In this document: positions 12,523 through 24,856 of the stretch, piece by piece
How the letters are laid out: each line of letters opens with the position of its first letter
Numbering within the stretch: position 1 is the first letter of the stretch
Assembly: GCF_001039355.2 (NCBI RefSeq)
Contig: NW_019775440.1
Location: forward strand, 21,091-85,090
Source: Lingula anatina
Taxonomy: Eukaryota > Brachiopoda > Lingulata > Lingulida > Lingulidae
Length of the DNA: 64,000 bases
Direction of reading: 5' to 3'
Notes under the pieces: model-generated
What the model saw: only the letters and a program-made list of their open reading frames with translations
Told to the model about the DNA's origin: nothing
Databases searched by the model: none
Translations under genes and position numbers: made by a program

Positions 12523-14066
12523 AGCTCTACTCAGACCACATTTGCAATTGTATATTTTTCTTCTGCAGGTGATTTTATATGAGAAATATCTTTTTTCAAA
12601 CAAAGAAAAGAAAATATAGGAAAAGAAAAGTACCAAGTGGGTAATTCTTTACTAATTTCAAAGGAGGCTAATAGATGGTAGCATGTACATGATAAAACCA
12701 AGATGAGCCCCATTCTCACCTCTATCCAGTGCCGTTGTTGTTAAACATACCTTTGAAGGCTGGCTTATACCTTTCCACAGTGCTTCAGATAACAGGGAAA
12801 TTTTGCTTGTTGTGCTCTTGTTTAACAATCATTTCACACCATTCAATGGACAAAATGGATGTGGTTTTCTTGGTTGGTGAACAAGTATGAATAGGCTGGT
12901 AGCGGAGTGTCCTCAGAACACCTGTGAAAGAATGATAGCATTGCTGCCTGGAATACCAGCATCACTTTATCAAAAGTCACAGTTTCACTTAGTTAGCTGC
13001 ACAAATAACCAGTTAGGAACAGTAATGCCTTTGTCCTGTATTGTGAAGTTGGGGAAAAGTTGAAAAAGATTTACAGCTGTGTCAGTTTTCTAACATGGAC
13101 AGTTGAGGTCATTGAGAATGTTTTTCTGTGTTAAAATTCAGTCATTGTAACATATCAAATGACATTGAAAGCTGTGTGATACATTTGGGGACCTGGCATG
13201 ACAATATTACTCAAAACTGAGAGTTGATCTTACATTAACAACAAGCTTTAAGTCTTCTCTATCTTGAGAATTAGATCCACCAAAATAAATAATTTTGTTT
13301 GCATATGAAAAAAAATAAAGAAAAAAAGAAAAAAAAAACAACAAAAAACAAATGACTTCTTTAGTTCTTAATAATTGTTTTATTTTAGTGGACTTCTACT
13401 GATTTATCCTGAAGTATAGTAGACAAAAATTTAAGGACCTAAATTTTAGACCAACTATCAGTCTTAAGTTCATGTGTGAAAATATTTCCCTTCACTGTAA
13501 CAAATTTAATACACAGGGAGGGATAGTCTTTATTGTGGACTGAGCCCTTTGAAGTTTCCTCTTGGTGAATGTTATTTGGGAGTGGGTGAATGTGGATTGA
13601 TTGACACACTGGAGAAAATTTGGGATTTTGGTATTTGTGTTGGCCTTGGGAAATATTTTGCAGTTAGATTTCAATTTAAGATTGAGGGGTAAGAATTTTT
13701 GATATAAAGTTATGTTCTGAGTCTATTGATTGCAAGTTTGACAAAATTACACTATAAATACAGTTATGAAATGACATAAAGACAACAAAAATACTGCTAG
13801 TTTTAAAATTTTAAATTTCTGAATGTGATCTAATTGTGTTTGTCAATATTTAAGAAAAAGGGTTTATAAGGATAGGATATCATGTTTTTACCATGTAATT
13901 CTTTCTTCAAAGATGCGAGAATAGGATAGCAGCTAATAATGATGCAAAGACAAATGAAACACATCATAAAATATACAAACAGTTACATCAGAGACAATAT
14001 ACACATAGTATTGGCATGTGAAAAAAGGGTTGAATAAATTATATTGGGAGAGATTGAATCACAGTC

Positions 14067-14092
14067 ATTTATTCATTCATTCATTCATTCAT
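14067..14092. repeat. (ATTC)n microsatellite
   Basis: About six ATTC units, intronic. Confidence 0.9.
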
Positions 14093-15663
14093 ATCAACAT
14101 TGTATGTAAGAGTCCACTGTGAACAAATGTTCAGAGACTGTGTGAGTCTTTCCATTACATTGCAACAGAGGACATCTTATTGTTTTGCTTGTTATTACTG
14201 CTACTGGTCATTTTTTATAGAGGACAGGGATCATTTATTACCAGTGGACATGATATAAGAGGGAGGGGCTGTACGAAAAGTTTATCAGGGTACCCATATT
14301 CCCCTAAAGCAATTATTTTATGAGGCTTAGTTTGCCAAAGATAAAATCACTTCAAGAAGAAATTGCATAAGTGTCATTCGTCACTGGTACAGGCATACGC
14401 AAAACAGAATATAATAGATGTTAAGATGAAAAAATATTTTAGAAAAAAAAAATAGGAAATGATTATGTGACCTAGCCACAGACTGTAACTGGTGTTTTAG
14501 GGAAGATAACCTGCATCCGTCTTGTACATCAAGTACCTGGACCTCATATCAATTTTATTAGACATGGTTCATTAATCAGTGTCATTCTAAAAATGGAATA
14601 TTTTTGGGGGGATGGTAGTTTTTGTATTTTGTTAAATATGTATGTGTTAATTACTTATTAGAAGGCAAATAAAGTTTGAACAAAAGTATGTTTTATCACT
14701 TGTAGCTTATTTTGGTTTAAAAGTGAATATCAGTAACATCCTAATGTAGCAGTGTATGAACATTTTCATTAGTCTTTACTGTATATCTACTTGTGAAAAT
14801 ATGTAATAAATAAATTGATAGCTACAAAAGTAAATAAATAAAGAAAAGTACATCTGACCTGAATAAACCTAATAAGATCAATGAAAATTATGTTTTATAT
14901 CTTTTGGGTAAAGTTTAGTGTTAGATCTTGTAATGCTCCGGTGTGGAATTCCTGTATCTCATGTTACAGTGCCATCAGCACTGCACCTCTTCCTGGTACT
15001 GTTCACACACATAGAATAGTATGGTTTTGAATCTTTCCATTTCCAACATCATTATTGGTGATAGTAATTTAGGCTGGTGTCTGTTTAGCATTAACCTGAT
15101 TATGTGAGGTTATTTCTTTTCTGGACGGGGAAAAGTTTATCATCTCTTTGTTTTATATTTGTGATCATAGAAGTCCGAAATGGAATTGGTCAAAGTCACT
15201 CCATTTTGTGCATGTGAACACGCCACGCTTGAAGATTAAGCAGCCTGAGCTGGTTAGGATTAGTCCACTGTGCGAGGAAAAATGATGATAATTTTACTAC
15301 GACAACATCATAACATTGTGGATTCTTGAACACCTCACCAAAAAATGACCTATATGGTTATGAATTAATTTGCAAGTTTTTCATCTTTGAATAAAAGAAT
15401 TGGCAACTAAATTTGAGACATGTCCCATGAGGAATGGACAATGTCATGTGAATATATACCATCAACCCCTATATAAGGAAGTGCATATTTGTATAACAGA
15501 GAGGATCGGGTCACAAAATATAAGCATGTCAAGTTGACGGACTTGACCAGTGATGGGGACCCCAACCCAGTTGTCCAGCCATTATATCAGGGTCATCCAT
15601 GCATGGAAGGATGGATGGACTGACCACTGTCCTTGCTTGCCTTAGGGAGGGGACACTGGACAC

Positions 15664-15921
15664 ATGAGATATGCATTAGTGGACATCACCATATTACTGT
15701 TACTGCTGGAGCATGGCATTGTCAGTACACTGTTACCACTGCATGGACCTGTTGTTGTTGGTGTCCGTTGGTTGTTGTCAGCATTGTCGTTGTCACTGTT
15801 ATTGTTGTTGTGTCACTGCTGGACTCTTGACCATTTAGTGGACAGGATGGCCAAAGTAGCGGCATACTGGACACGTCCGCCACCGTGTCAGTACTGTAAG
15901 AGTCTGGCAAAGTGGAAGAAG
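15664..15921 (+). CDS. Candidate alternative first exon with hydrophobic N-terminus
   Basis: From the ATG at 15664 the frame stays open for 86 codons to AAG|GTACAG, ending in phase 0, the phase accepted by the exon at 32494. The product would start MRYALVDITILLLLLEHG, with two hydrophobic stretches (about residues 5-27 and 31-50, including SALSLSLLLLLCHCW). It then turns polar and basic: PPPCQYC, then KSLAKWKK. A shorter start at 15847 (MAKVAAYWTRP) would give 25 residues without the hydrophobic part. If real, the long form would be membrane-anchored, comparable to the known dystonin isoform with an N-terminal transmembrane segment. Cautions: the hydrophobic part is coded by a GTTGTT/CTGTTA-rich, repeat-like stretch, and the donor GTACAG is weak. 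Confidence 0.42.
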
Positions 15922-16082
15922 GTACAGGGTGTTTTTTTTTCTGTTATAGTTTTTATTGATAAATAATGATGTGCATGGTATGAAAAGTTTAGTGGTGATA
16001 ATTCATTCACTTTTACTACTTTTCTCTGCAGAATTAACAGGCAGTAGTTGCAAAGTGTGTTGAATAAATCACTCTCTTCTTT

Positions 16083-16083
<1 letters not shown>

Positions 16084-16119
<36 letters not shown>
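16084..16119. repeat. (GT)n microsatellite
   Basis: Eighteen uninterrupted GT units. Confidence 0.97.
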
Positions 16120-16123
<4 letters not shown>

Positions 16124-17959
16124 ACTGAAACATTCTGGTATAGGCATCTGTACTAAGAATATTCCTAGATAGGAGAAAAGCCACATTTTTTCCTGGAAAG
16201 TTTCATAAGCAGTTTAAATGGAACTCTTGAGTAGTTTTTACAATCCCAGACTACACACAGTGAAAGATCTGTATTGTTCAAATGTAATTGTTATACAAGA
16301 TCTAATTGGTAACCAGAGATATTATAAGTTTGTTAAATAGTGAAAATGGTATCGTAATTGATTTTTTATCTCCAGTTGTTCAAAACTCTTACGAATTAAG
16401 CTTAGAATGTATCATATTGATGAGATTTTTTAAATTACTGTATTCGAATGCATCACGCTTTTAAAATATACTGAGTATAGACTATAGCTATTATTATTAT
16501 TATATGATGATCGATGAAGATGAAGTGGAATGTTGCTTTATACCTATATTTAGATGACTTCTAATATATTTCATAATTGTCTTAAATATGTAATAAGATA
16601 TATGATTGTATGATTCAAGAGTTGCCCTGATTGGATATCAATTGAGATAAGACGTTACGATGAAAATTAAAAGACAGGATTTGTAATATGATGGTATATG
16701 TAAATATATACGTATGTGTCAAGTAATTGTAGAACGTGGGGGATTAATTCCATATATATATATCAGGGCACCCTCCTCTGATCTTAAAATACTACTGATG
16801 ACTGCTGCTGACTACTGTTTTAATGCCTGTTGTGGTTTAGATGCAGTACCCCAGTTAAACAGCCACTGATAACAGTGTGTGATAAGAGAGAGAAAGGACC
16901 TTGGTGATAAATCAAAAGGACCAATGTCATAATATTGGTTTTGTATCTTTGGTCAGTGAATTTGTACCAAAAATTTCTTTTTTTTCTTAACAAAAAGATG
17001 CATGCTTCATATACTAGTGATATTTTTGTTATTTTCCACTCAATAAATTCATTGCATATTTTTCTATCAGAACTTGCACAATGTTATTGCCATGATTGCA
17101 AGCTATTTTTATGCGATGTTCCATTCAGTTAATCGACTAATTGCACTGTTTCCTAAAAATCCCACATTATTCTGGTGGTGTGCATTAAGTCTATTTGATA
17201 TAAATATTCAATTCAAGAAGTATTTTTTCTGACCCAGTATGCAGACTACTGCACCTTAAGCAGCCCAGGGTTTTGTGTGTATTCCCAAGTTTCAAGGACC
17301 CTTGAAAAGTAGAGAAGTTTATTTTGGTCTTTGAAATTGTTCACGGTCTGATTTTTGTAAAGAATTTTGGAATGCACATTATTGTGGGGTTATCCTGTAT
17401 GGGCTGGGAGGGTAAAATAGGGTGGAGCGTTATCAAAGGGTGGACTACAGATAAAATGGAGGTTGGTGTAGGATGAATATGGTGGAATTGTATTCTTGAT
17501 TTAAGTTACGAGATGCCTGAAAGATTTTAAACCTTTTTAATGCACTGTTAGGGATATTCTTAAATTTTTGCCAGAGTTTCACTCTCACATGTTGGAACTG
17601 GGGTGTCATGGACTTGTATATTTTCAACAAATACCAAATAATTATGTACATTGATTCACCTTTTATTGGTATCAAAATATTCCATACTTTCTCAGTTGTT
17701 TTGATTTTTAAAATGCCCTGTTTTAAGGGTGGGATGAACAAGATTCAGTTCTGTAAGAAAAAAGTAGGTTGTTTCTAAAGAGACCAAACATGTTTTTGCC
17801 TTTGAGATTTCACCTCGAGATTCAATTTGTCCTGTCATTTTGCAAGTAATGACTGTAATTTGTTTTCTCAAGGTCTTCTGGTGTTATGTATCAAAGTCAT
17901 TGTGGTCAGCTATCAGTTAGATGCCACACCTTGAGCTGTGGGTATTATTATTGTGGTCA

Positions 17960-18195
17960 TTTGGTCAAGCCAGTAAGGTAGTGGGCAGTTCAGGAGATGG
18001 TCATCTCTCAGTGGTGGACTGCCACCCGTAGTATAGTTAAACATGGACTTGTGACTGTTGTAGGTATCATAGGAAGTGACCTCCTTGCCATCGTTAGGTT
18101 ATTACAGTCAGTGTTATGGTAGTGGACGTGACACTTTAATTGTCACGTACCAGTAAGGTAGTGGAAAGTGTCACAAGATGGGTATCTCCTTGAGC
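17960..18195. repeat. Degenerate tandem repeat, about 180-bp spacing
   Basis: The block ccagtaaggtagtgg followed by caggagatgg/cacaagatgg occurs twice, near 17970 and 18150, with related sequence on either side. The copies are well diverged. Confidence 0.4.
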
Positions 18196-19860
18196 CTGTT
18201 AACACCTTGTGCTTTGTGATTTGTCACAGGCATAGGTGACAACATGTATTTATGATGATGATAAATAGTTCTCAGCTTTGTGACCTTTATAGTTCCTAGG
18301 AACACAAGGATTTACTGTGGAGTGATAACTCACAAACAGCAATCAATATCATAATATTCCAGGCATGATATGTATGAGGCAAAAAAGTTTTTAAAATAAA
18401 AATGTATAAATTTCTTATTATACTGACAGTCTGTCAAACAGACTGACAGACAGATTGGGCATTTGTGCTCCGCCTCCTCCCAATTTTAATGTTTAGATAA
18501 ATTTGGCAGTAGGTTCTCTGTGGGAATTAAGTCAGAATAACAGAAATTGAATATCTAGTTTTTTTTTCAAATCTCAGTCCAGAATGTTTGAAATTTATAT
18601 TTACAATGGATAGATTTACAAAGAGGAGGGGAGGACTTTACTTTTTATCCTATTTTTGATTAAGCCTTTGTTGTAAACCTTAGAGCCAAGGTATGATATG
18701 ATAAAAATAGTAATTATGTCAAAGTCACAGTCTTAATGTTATGTAATAAAGCTAATATTGGGTGAAATATTATCATGTTACTGCGCCAAGCAACTCTACG
18801 AGCAGCAGGTTGCTGGGCCTGTGCTGCCTCCTTTCCTTTCGTGCTGGTAAAGTAGGTTGTCCAATATTTGAGCAAGGGTTCAGGCAAAAGAAAATCCCAG
18901 TTACAGCATTCCATAAATAGTTGACACTTTTCAAAGTGAAGGTTTTGCTAATCCAACGGAAGCCGGGAAAAGTGTTTTCACAGTGGACAAACACAGAATT
19001 TGATCAGGACTTGGGGGGTAGCGCACCTCTGACCACTCTTTGACCACTGGCTTAATGCAGCTTGTTCGGACAGTGGACAGTCTGATTTTAGAGGGTTTGT
19101 AATCCAGTTGAAGCAGTTAGAAAAGTCTCTTGACCAGAAAAAGTGTGTTTTGTCAGTTGTAGAACTGAGAGGGTTTGTCAATGGAGAATTATCATGTGTT
19201 CAGGGTATCCTATTTGAGCAGACGTTGAATTGGATCCAATCATTTAGTGCTGCTGGTTCTGCTTGTTTGACAAAGAACACTGAGACAGCTGTGTTTAAGT
19301 TGACGATTTTTACAATGCCACACCATTAACAGTTTGCGCCTGTGACAGTTTTTTGTCACAAAGATTAGTTCAGGAGTTGTGAAAAAAATGATGGTTTAGC
19401 TGAAACAGCGCTGTATCAAAGTTTGTTCGAGAAAGAAATTGACGACGGCAAAACTACTGCCACAAAGAAGAATATTTGCATTTAGACTACTGGAAAAATG
19501 CTGGCTCACCAGAGAAAATATCTAAGCTGTTGAACTATTGAACAGTAGGAAAATTTGCATTTTTTCCTCAGCTGTTTACCTCTTGATGGTGAAATTAATT
19601 CTGATTGATAAAATTTTTACTTTGGATTACACAATTGTTTCTTTGACAATATGAGAAAAACAACTTCTGATGATGATGATTGATTGATGGAAATTCCTAT
19701 AATTATTTTTTTAATGTGAATGAACAGCAGTTGGAGATAATTGCTTGCATCAGTTATTTTAATGACAGTTAGAACTCTTAAAATAGAGTGCAGATTACTT
19801 GTTTTCATTGGGATTTTTGAATATTGAAAACAGAAATCCTGTTGCAATAGTTATTCAAAA

Positions 19861-19992
19861 ATGATGTCAAAGAAGCCAGTGACACGGACAAGATCACGAT
19901 CCACGTCAACATTAGGCGTGATTTGCCGAACTTTCAAATTCTTATGCCCTCAGCTTCCTCATGCCTTGTGTTTTTATGGAGGCATGACCCAG
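19861..19992 (+). CDS. Candidate alternative first exon, Arg/Ser-rich N-terminus
   Basis: ATG at 19861 opens 44 codons to ACC CAG|GTAAGG, a strong donor, phase 0 as needed for the exon at 32494. The peptide starts MMSKKPVTRTRSRSTSTLG and continues with several Cys and aromatic residues (CRTFKF, CPQLPHALC) to GGMTQ. The basic RTRSRS start and coding-like codon pattern differ from the AT-rich surroundings. No family was recognised. It would supply a distinct isoform N-terminus from its own promoter; no TATA box or other core element was identified. A GT repeat starts 12 bp inside the intron. Confidence 0.5.
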
Positions 19993-20641
19993 GTAAGGCT
20001 GGCAGTGTGTGTGTGTGTGTGTGTGTGTGTGCATGTGTGTGTGTGTGTGTGCGTGCATGTGTGTGTGAAAATAGCATGGAGCATTAAACTATTAGTACAG
20101 AATGTAAGGTTGATGAGGCTAAATGCATTTTTTCTGTCTCACACCACAAAATACAACAGAGTAATGTAATGTATATATAAATATGATAAAAATATAAATA
20201 AGACAAAAAGATCTTGTGAAAGTGAACCTGTAAGTCTTAGATGGTATGAATTGTGTATTACCTTCTAGTGAGAGCCAAAATATTTAGAAAGATTGCTGTT
20301 TTACTGTTAGAAATTCATGATATGATAAGCCTTAAGGGTTTGACCATGCCACTGGTGTGGTTATTCTGAGCTTTGTTTTACACAGTTTAAAGTGGATGTT
20401 TATATATAACAAGTCGCTTAAGATTTCGAGACAGGGTTTTTTTCAATACTATACTTGATCGTATTCTAATACATAAGACTTAAATGGTTGTTTTTTTTTA
20501 AACAGCACAAGTTTGTTTGCCAGCCATTCAACAAAAGGGCAAACTGCATATTTTCTGGTGTTTTCGTTAGATTAGAAAATATGAAATTGTTTTCAATCTA
20601 TGAGAATGTCATTTTAAAGGTTTTTATATAATTAAACTATT
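19993..20641 (+). other. Intronic DNA with GT repeat
   Basis: It begins with an interrupted GT repeat (20005-20067) and is then AT-rich with T runs up to the start of the duplicated block. No exon was seen. Confidence 0.6.
20005..20067. repeat. Interrupted (GT)n repeat
   Basis: GT units interrupted by GCAT and GCGTGCAT, about 63 bp. Confidence 0.95.
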
Positions 20642-22217
20642 TTTTTTTTCGGAAATTGTGAGAAAATAAATTGTAAAGCATTTCGTTATTTTATTCATTA
20701 AAATATCCTGGATGTGATATAAGAATAAAAATAACTTGATCATTATGCAGAGTTGCAGCTCAAAAACAAACAATGTTCTTCAAGATAAGGACATTCTAAA
20801 AATAATGTGCGGGGGCAGCCTAGGGGATTTATAGTATGCGTCAAGTCAAACACATTGGAATTTTATCATCGACTTATAAAAACGGATTTATCCAGAACAG
20901 AAAACACAGGGTTAAGATAGCAAAGAAATACTAATATTGGCATAGTAGATAGTGTAAAAAATTGAAACAAATTGATTATAGCTGTTTTACATGGGGGCCC
21001 CATAGGTAGACTGGTCTATTATGTCATACATTGTGAATTGTAGTAAATTTTTATTTTACATCTGGGTAAAGAAAATGATTAGAAAATGTGTAACAATTAT
21101 TGTCAAATTGGAGTTTGTGGGGCTTTATTTATAGTATAAGTAAACAGATTTTGGAAGATTTTGAAAGGAATCAAAGCAGATGTATGAAGTAACTGTGGGA
21201 CTATTGCTTTGTTTGCAGAGGAATGTCAATTAATGTTAATTAAAATGACTGTAAGTTCCCCTCTGTAATTTTGCAAAACAGCTTGTAACAAGTTTCAAAA
21301 TTAACACCAACTTGATGACTGCATGTAGCATAACAATACCAAATTAGTTTGACCAAGTAAGTGGCAGATTGTCTTAAAAACATTAAAATATGTTCCTGTT
21401 TTTGTAGAAGAAAATTATCTTAATAATTTGTAGAAAAAATGTACTTCATAAACTATTTTCAAATTTTGATAAATTGGCTACCTGACTAAGCCATTCATTT
21501 AGCTGGCTAAGTTATTCATTTAGACCCCCTCCCAGAGCCCCAGATTACCAGATAAAGATCCTAAGGCTAACATAGTTACACGTTCATGTGTACAAAACAC
21601 ATTGGGGACTTAAAAATTCTCCCCTAATACGTGCACTCTGGAATGAACCATGACCACAAGAGGAACTTGGATGGAATTACAGGGAAACAAGGCATTAAGA
21701 ACTTCGTGTGATTCTGTGAATTGCCTCTTGTAGCAGAAGAACAAGGATATAGTGGGAGTGTGTCATGTATATGTATAGGAACAACAGCGCTAGGTGAAAT
21801 ATCGAATATTGGGCAGAAAGAACATACAGCAGTCTGAGTACTTGGGAGTTATTTGGTCGTGACGTCAAACAAGTGATCTCAAAGTTAACCCAAAGGGATT
21901 AAGATGTGTCAGGTTTTCTCTTTCTCACAGTTTTGATGTCACTTTGCTTCAGTTCCATAATAGCCATTTTTATTTGTCTGAATCGTTCCTGATGTACGTG
22001 TTTGAAGTAAGGCCAATGCATAAACCTGGATGAACATATGAATATGTAGGATGCAGCTGTGGTATGTGTATAATACAACTGTGACTGTGTACACTTTGAG
22101 CGTAAAAGTTTGTGACAAAAAACAGATTTCACATGAGAATTTACATAGCTGTATGCTGTGAGGTACGATTGGAGTAGAAACAAAAGAAGTAAAGTTTGTT
22201 ATGCACTTTACTACACC

Positions 22218-22266
22218 ATGGATGGGACACTCTAACCACAAGACTATCTGGTCCGTAGTAGCTTGA
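22218..22266 (+). promoter_or_regulatory. Two overlapping upstream ORFs before the 22272 start
   Basis: ATG at 22218 codes a five-residue frame (MDGTL, stop). ATG at 22222 codes 14 residues ending TGA six bases before the main ATG. Both are intact in the second copy (from 26430 and 26434) with one synonymous change. They act as uORFs only if transcription starts upstream of 22218, which is not shown. Confidence 0.3.
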
Positions 22267-22271
22267 TAAAA

Positions 22272-22349
22272 ATGGCAGATCTTGAAGTGGGACTTTGTAT
22301 CCGTTCGCTTTCACTGCTCTGTGGATTAAAGCTGAGTGGAAAATGGAAG
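22272..22349 (+). CDS. Candidate alternative first exon (copy 1), 26 codons
   Basis: ATG at 22272 opens 78 nt to TGG AAG|GTAAGG, phase 0, matching the exon at 32494. The peptide starts MADLEVGLCIRSLSLLCG and ends LKLSGKWK: a short acidic start, a moderately hydrophobic centre with two Cys, and a basic end similar to the KWKK end of the exon at 15664. The second copy at 26484 differs at two bases (TCG/TCT and AAA/AAG), both synonymous, while flanking DNA has substitutions and indels. Two sites are few, but the pattern is what purifying selection on coding sequence would leave. The predicted junction is ...GKWK|SFQQYK.... Function is unknown. Confidence 0.58.
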
Positions 22350-24856
22350 GTAAGGTAGCTATTGTTACTCATGATACTTGGCACAACCATAGTGAACATC
22401 ATTGTGCACTAGTAATCACAACTAACGCAATTTCAATAATAGTTATTATTTTATTTGTCTTATAAACATGAGTTGGTTTCTATCACAAGCTCTTGAAATA
22501 AGGACTTGTTAGTTAAGAGTATGTTTGAGATATAAATTCAGTAAACTACTTAAATATATGATGTTCATGTTGGTTCAGAACTCCTTAAAAACTTCTTACT
22601 CCCTTTAAAAGTTATAATTCATATTGCTAGCTGAAGTTTCAGAAAGGCTAGGAAAAGCAGGAGGGTGACATGAGTTCATTAGTTCATTTTATGTTCAATG
22701 TGCTCTGAGAGACACACTTATTTCAGAGCAGATCACAATGCCACATCTACCACAATTTGATCGAAGACCACTCATGATCTTATTTCACTGAATGACAGCC
22801 TTACTGTTATAATTATCTAAAATTTCTGTTTTTTAAAGCAAAATATTGATATTACTTTTAACTATATTTAAATTACACACTTGAGTTTTTCCCAGCATGC
22901 ATTTTGGAGTTTCTGACTTCCCATTTTGGAAGATATCCAAGCCAGATAAAAAAGAAAAACCTGCATGTCTGTTATTGTAATGGAATAATTCTTGGTGATT
23001 TGGATCATATGAACTAACAAAACACAGTTATTGCTCTCATTACTAAATACAGAGGGAGAAAAAAAGTAAAAGCATTTGTGAATGGAGCTAACAAGTGTTG
23101 AACCCGCTTTTCTTTAACCTAGGCCTGTTCTGGATGTGAGATTAATGTTGAAGTCTAACAAATTAGTTTAAGCTCGTGATATGGGTTTGATCATTGAAAT
23201 CATTTGCAAAATTGGAACAATATTGGTGTGGAATATTTACCAAAACTATTTTGTAAATGATACCTTAAAAAGATGGTTTTAAGGTCTGATAGCAACATTG
23301 ATTCTTGTTTAGTAGTAAAAGACATGAAAAACAGAGAAAACAAGAAAGAAAGAAAACTGAATTAAAGCTAGGGCTTCAAGTTTGAATTATAATTATTTAG
23401 CTTTAAAGCAGACAATTCTGTTTGCAATCTTTTTGTCCCCTGTGTTCTGCTCCCCATGATTTGATGGATTTGGCTTTGTCAGTGGTTGCTGGGAGTTGAC
23501 CTAGAACTGGTCGAAATGCCTTCCAAATACCTGGCTATTTTTATATATATTCTGTATATATAAATGTACACACCTACAGCTTAGAAAGAAGTTCACTAGT
23601 TCACTGCAGTTTGTTTCTTAAGGTTGTGTTTTTTTATATATATGGTGTCTGGAAAGGATAACTGCGTACAATAATGTGGATGGATTTAATGCATATGACT
23701 ATTATGTCACATTTGGCCTGAGTTTTTTGGAAATGATCCTAGCACATAGTGGGCAGCTGTGGAATTGTTTGTTTTTAAACAACAAATCAAGACGATTACT
23801 GGATCCTTCTTTGCAGACTTGAAGAAAATTCAGCTTTGGGCTATTGTTTACAATTTGGAAAAGCCATGATGCCGACTGGACTATATTTTAAAATGCATAC
23901 CATTAATGAGCCGCTGGAATAATATTTGTGTTTAGACTACAAATGATTCTGTTTAGACTACAGTTGACCATGTTGCATAGGAAACTGAGGAGGCTTTGCA
24001 TATGAAAGAATAATTTATTCCAGGTCTTGCCAGCACTAAATTTTATTGTATACATTTTCAAGTCTTTTGGAAGAGAAATCATTTTATGTAGCACTGGTAG
24101 CCATTTTCATCTTAAAGGAGCCAACGTCATGGCAGTGATGGTATTGTGATCATTAACAACTCACATGACAATATGGAAAATGTGGTAGCATTGAAATAAT
24201 ACAGAAAATGAATGTTTTCGGGGCTTTGCGCCACATTTCACAGGATACAGTTAGTGCATGTAGTTAGTGCAATAGAACAACATTAAATCACAGCCCTATA
24301 GGCAGCCGGGGGTGGGAGTGGAGGACAGGGTGAAAAAGAACTTCCCTGTTGGCTTGGGAAAAGGTCTGCTCAGAATCAAAATTTGGTCTTGCTTCTAAGA
24401 ATGCCTAGGCGTTTCCCTCCTTTAAAATTGTTAGCTAATGGCCTGAATCATAGCACGCATTTAGATAACCCAAATTGTTTTGGCCAAAGCCTCCAATACA
24501 AGTCCATAACAGGACATAGATTTAGCCTATCTGCTGGTATTATTTGTCATGACAAATGGTACACACATTTCTCCTGTACCTGGTCATTAAACTGACTTAG
24601 ACCAGAGTTGTTCATGTATTGATGCCCATATATCATGATTCTGCAGGCTAATATTTTAGACAGGGTGACGGCCTTATGTGCACCATTATGAATTTTCTAT
24701 GAGGATGCTATCACTCATGAACAACAGTTTTTTTTCTATTTTCAACGCAGCTAATTGCAATCAAGGCAAAATGCTGAGTTTAGTGCCCGTTTCTTCTGGG
24801 ATATGTTTATTTATCCCTTAACTGATGAACATGATGATTTAAAGACTACACATTAT

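Larger units (their letters stand above)
12485..15663 (+). other. Intronic DNA
   Basis: This stretch holds a C run (12508-12522), an A-rich tract (about 13306-13350) and an (ATTC)n repeat (14067-14092). Nothing coding was supported. From about 15540 the sequence turns rich in TGGACA/TGACCA words that lead into the candidate first exon. Confidence 0.55.
15922..19860 (+). other. Intronic DNA between candidate first exons
   Basis: Contains a 36-bp GT repeat (16084-16119), degenerate repeats near 17900-18200 (ccagtaaggtagtgg twice) and a small hairpin near 18425-18447 (cagtctgtcaaacagactg). Between about 18980 and 19090 it is rich in TGACCA/TGGACA words. No exon was supported. Confidence 0.5.
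20642..24856. repeat. Copy 1 of a 4.2-kb direct duplication
   Basis: This copy starts in a T run before cggaaattgtgagaaaata and ends at actacacattat. It matches 24857-29125 along its whole length with a few percent substitutions and small indels, judged by eye. It contains one candidate first exon (22272-22349). The segment about 24370-24595 is almost unchanged between copies. The N at 24857 lies exactly at the junction, so this may be a real tandem duplication or two alleles joined by the assembler. Confidence 0.95.
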
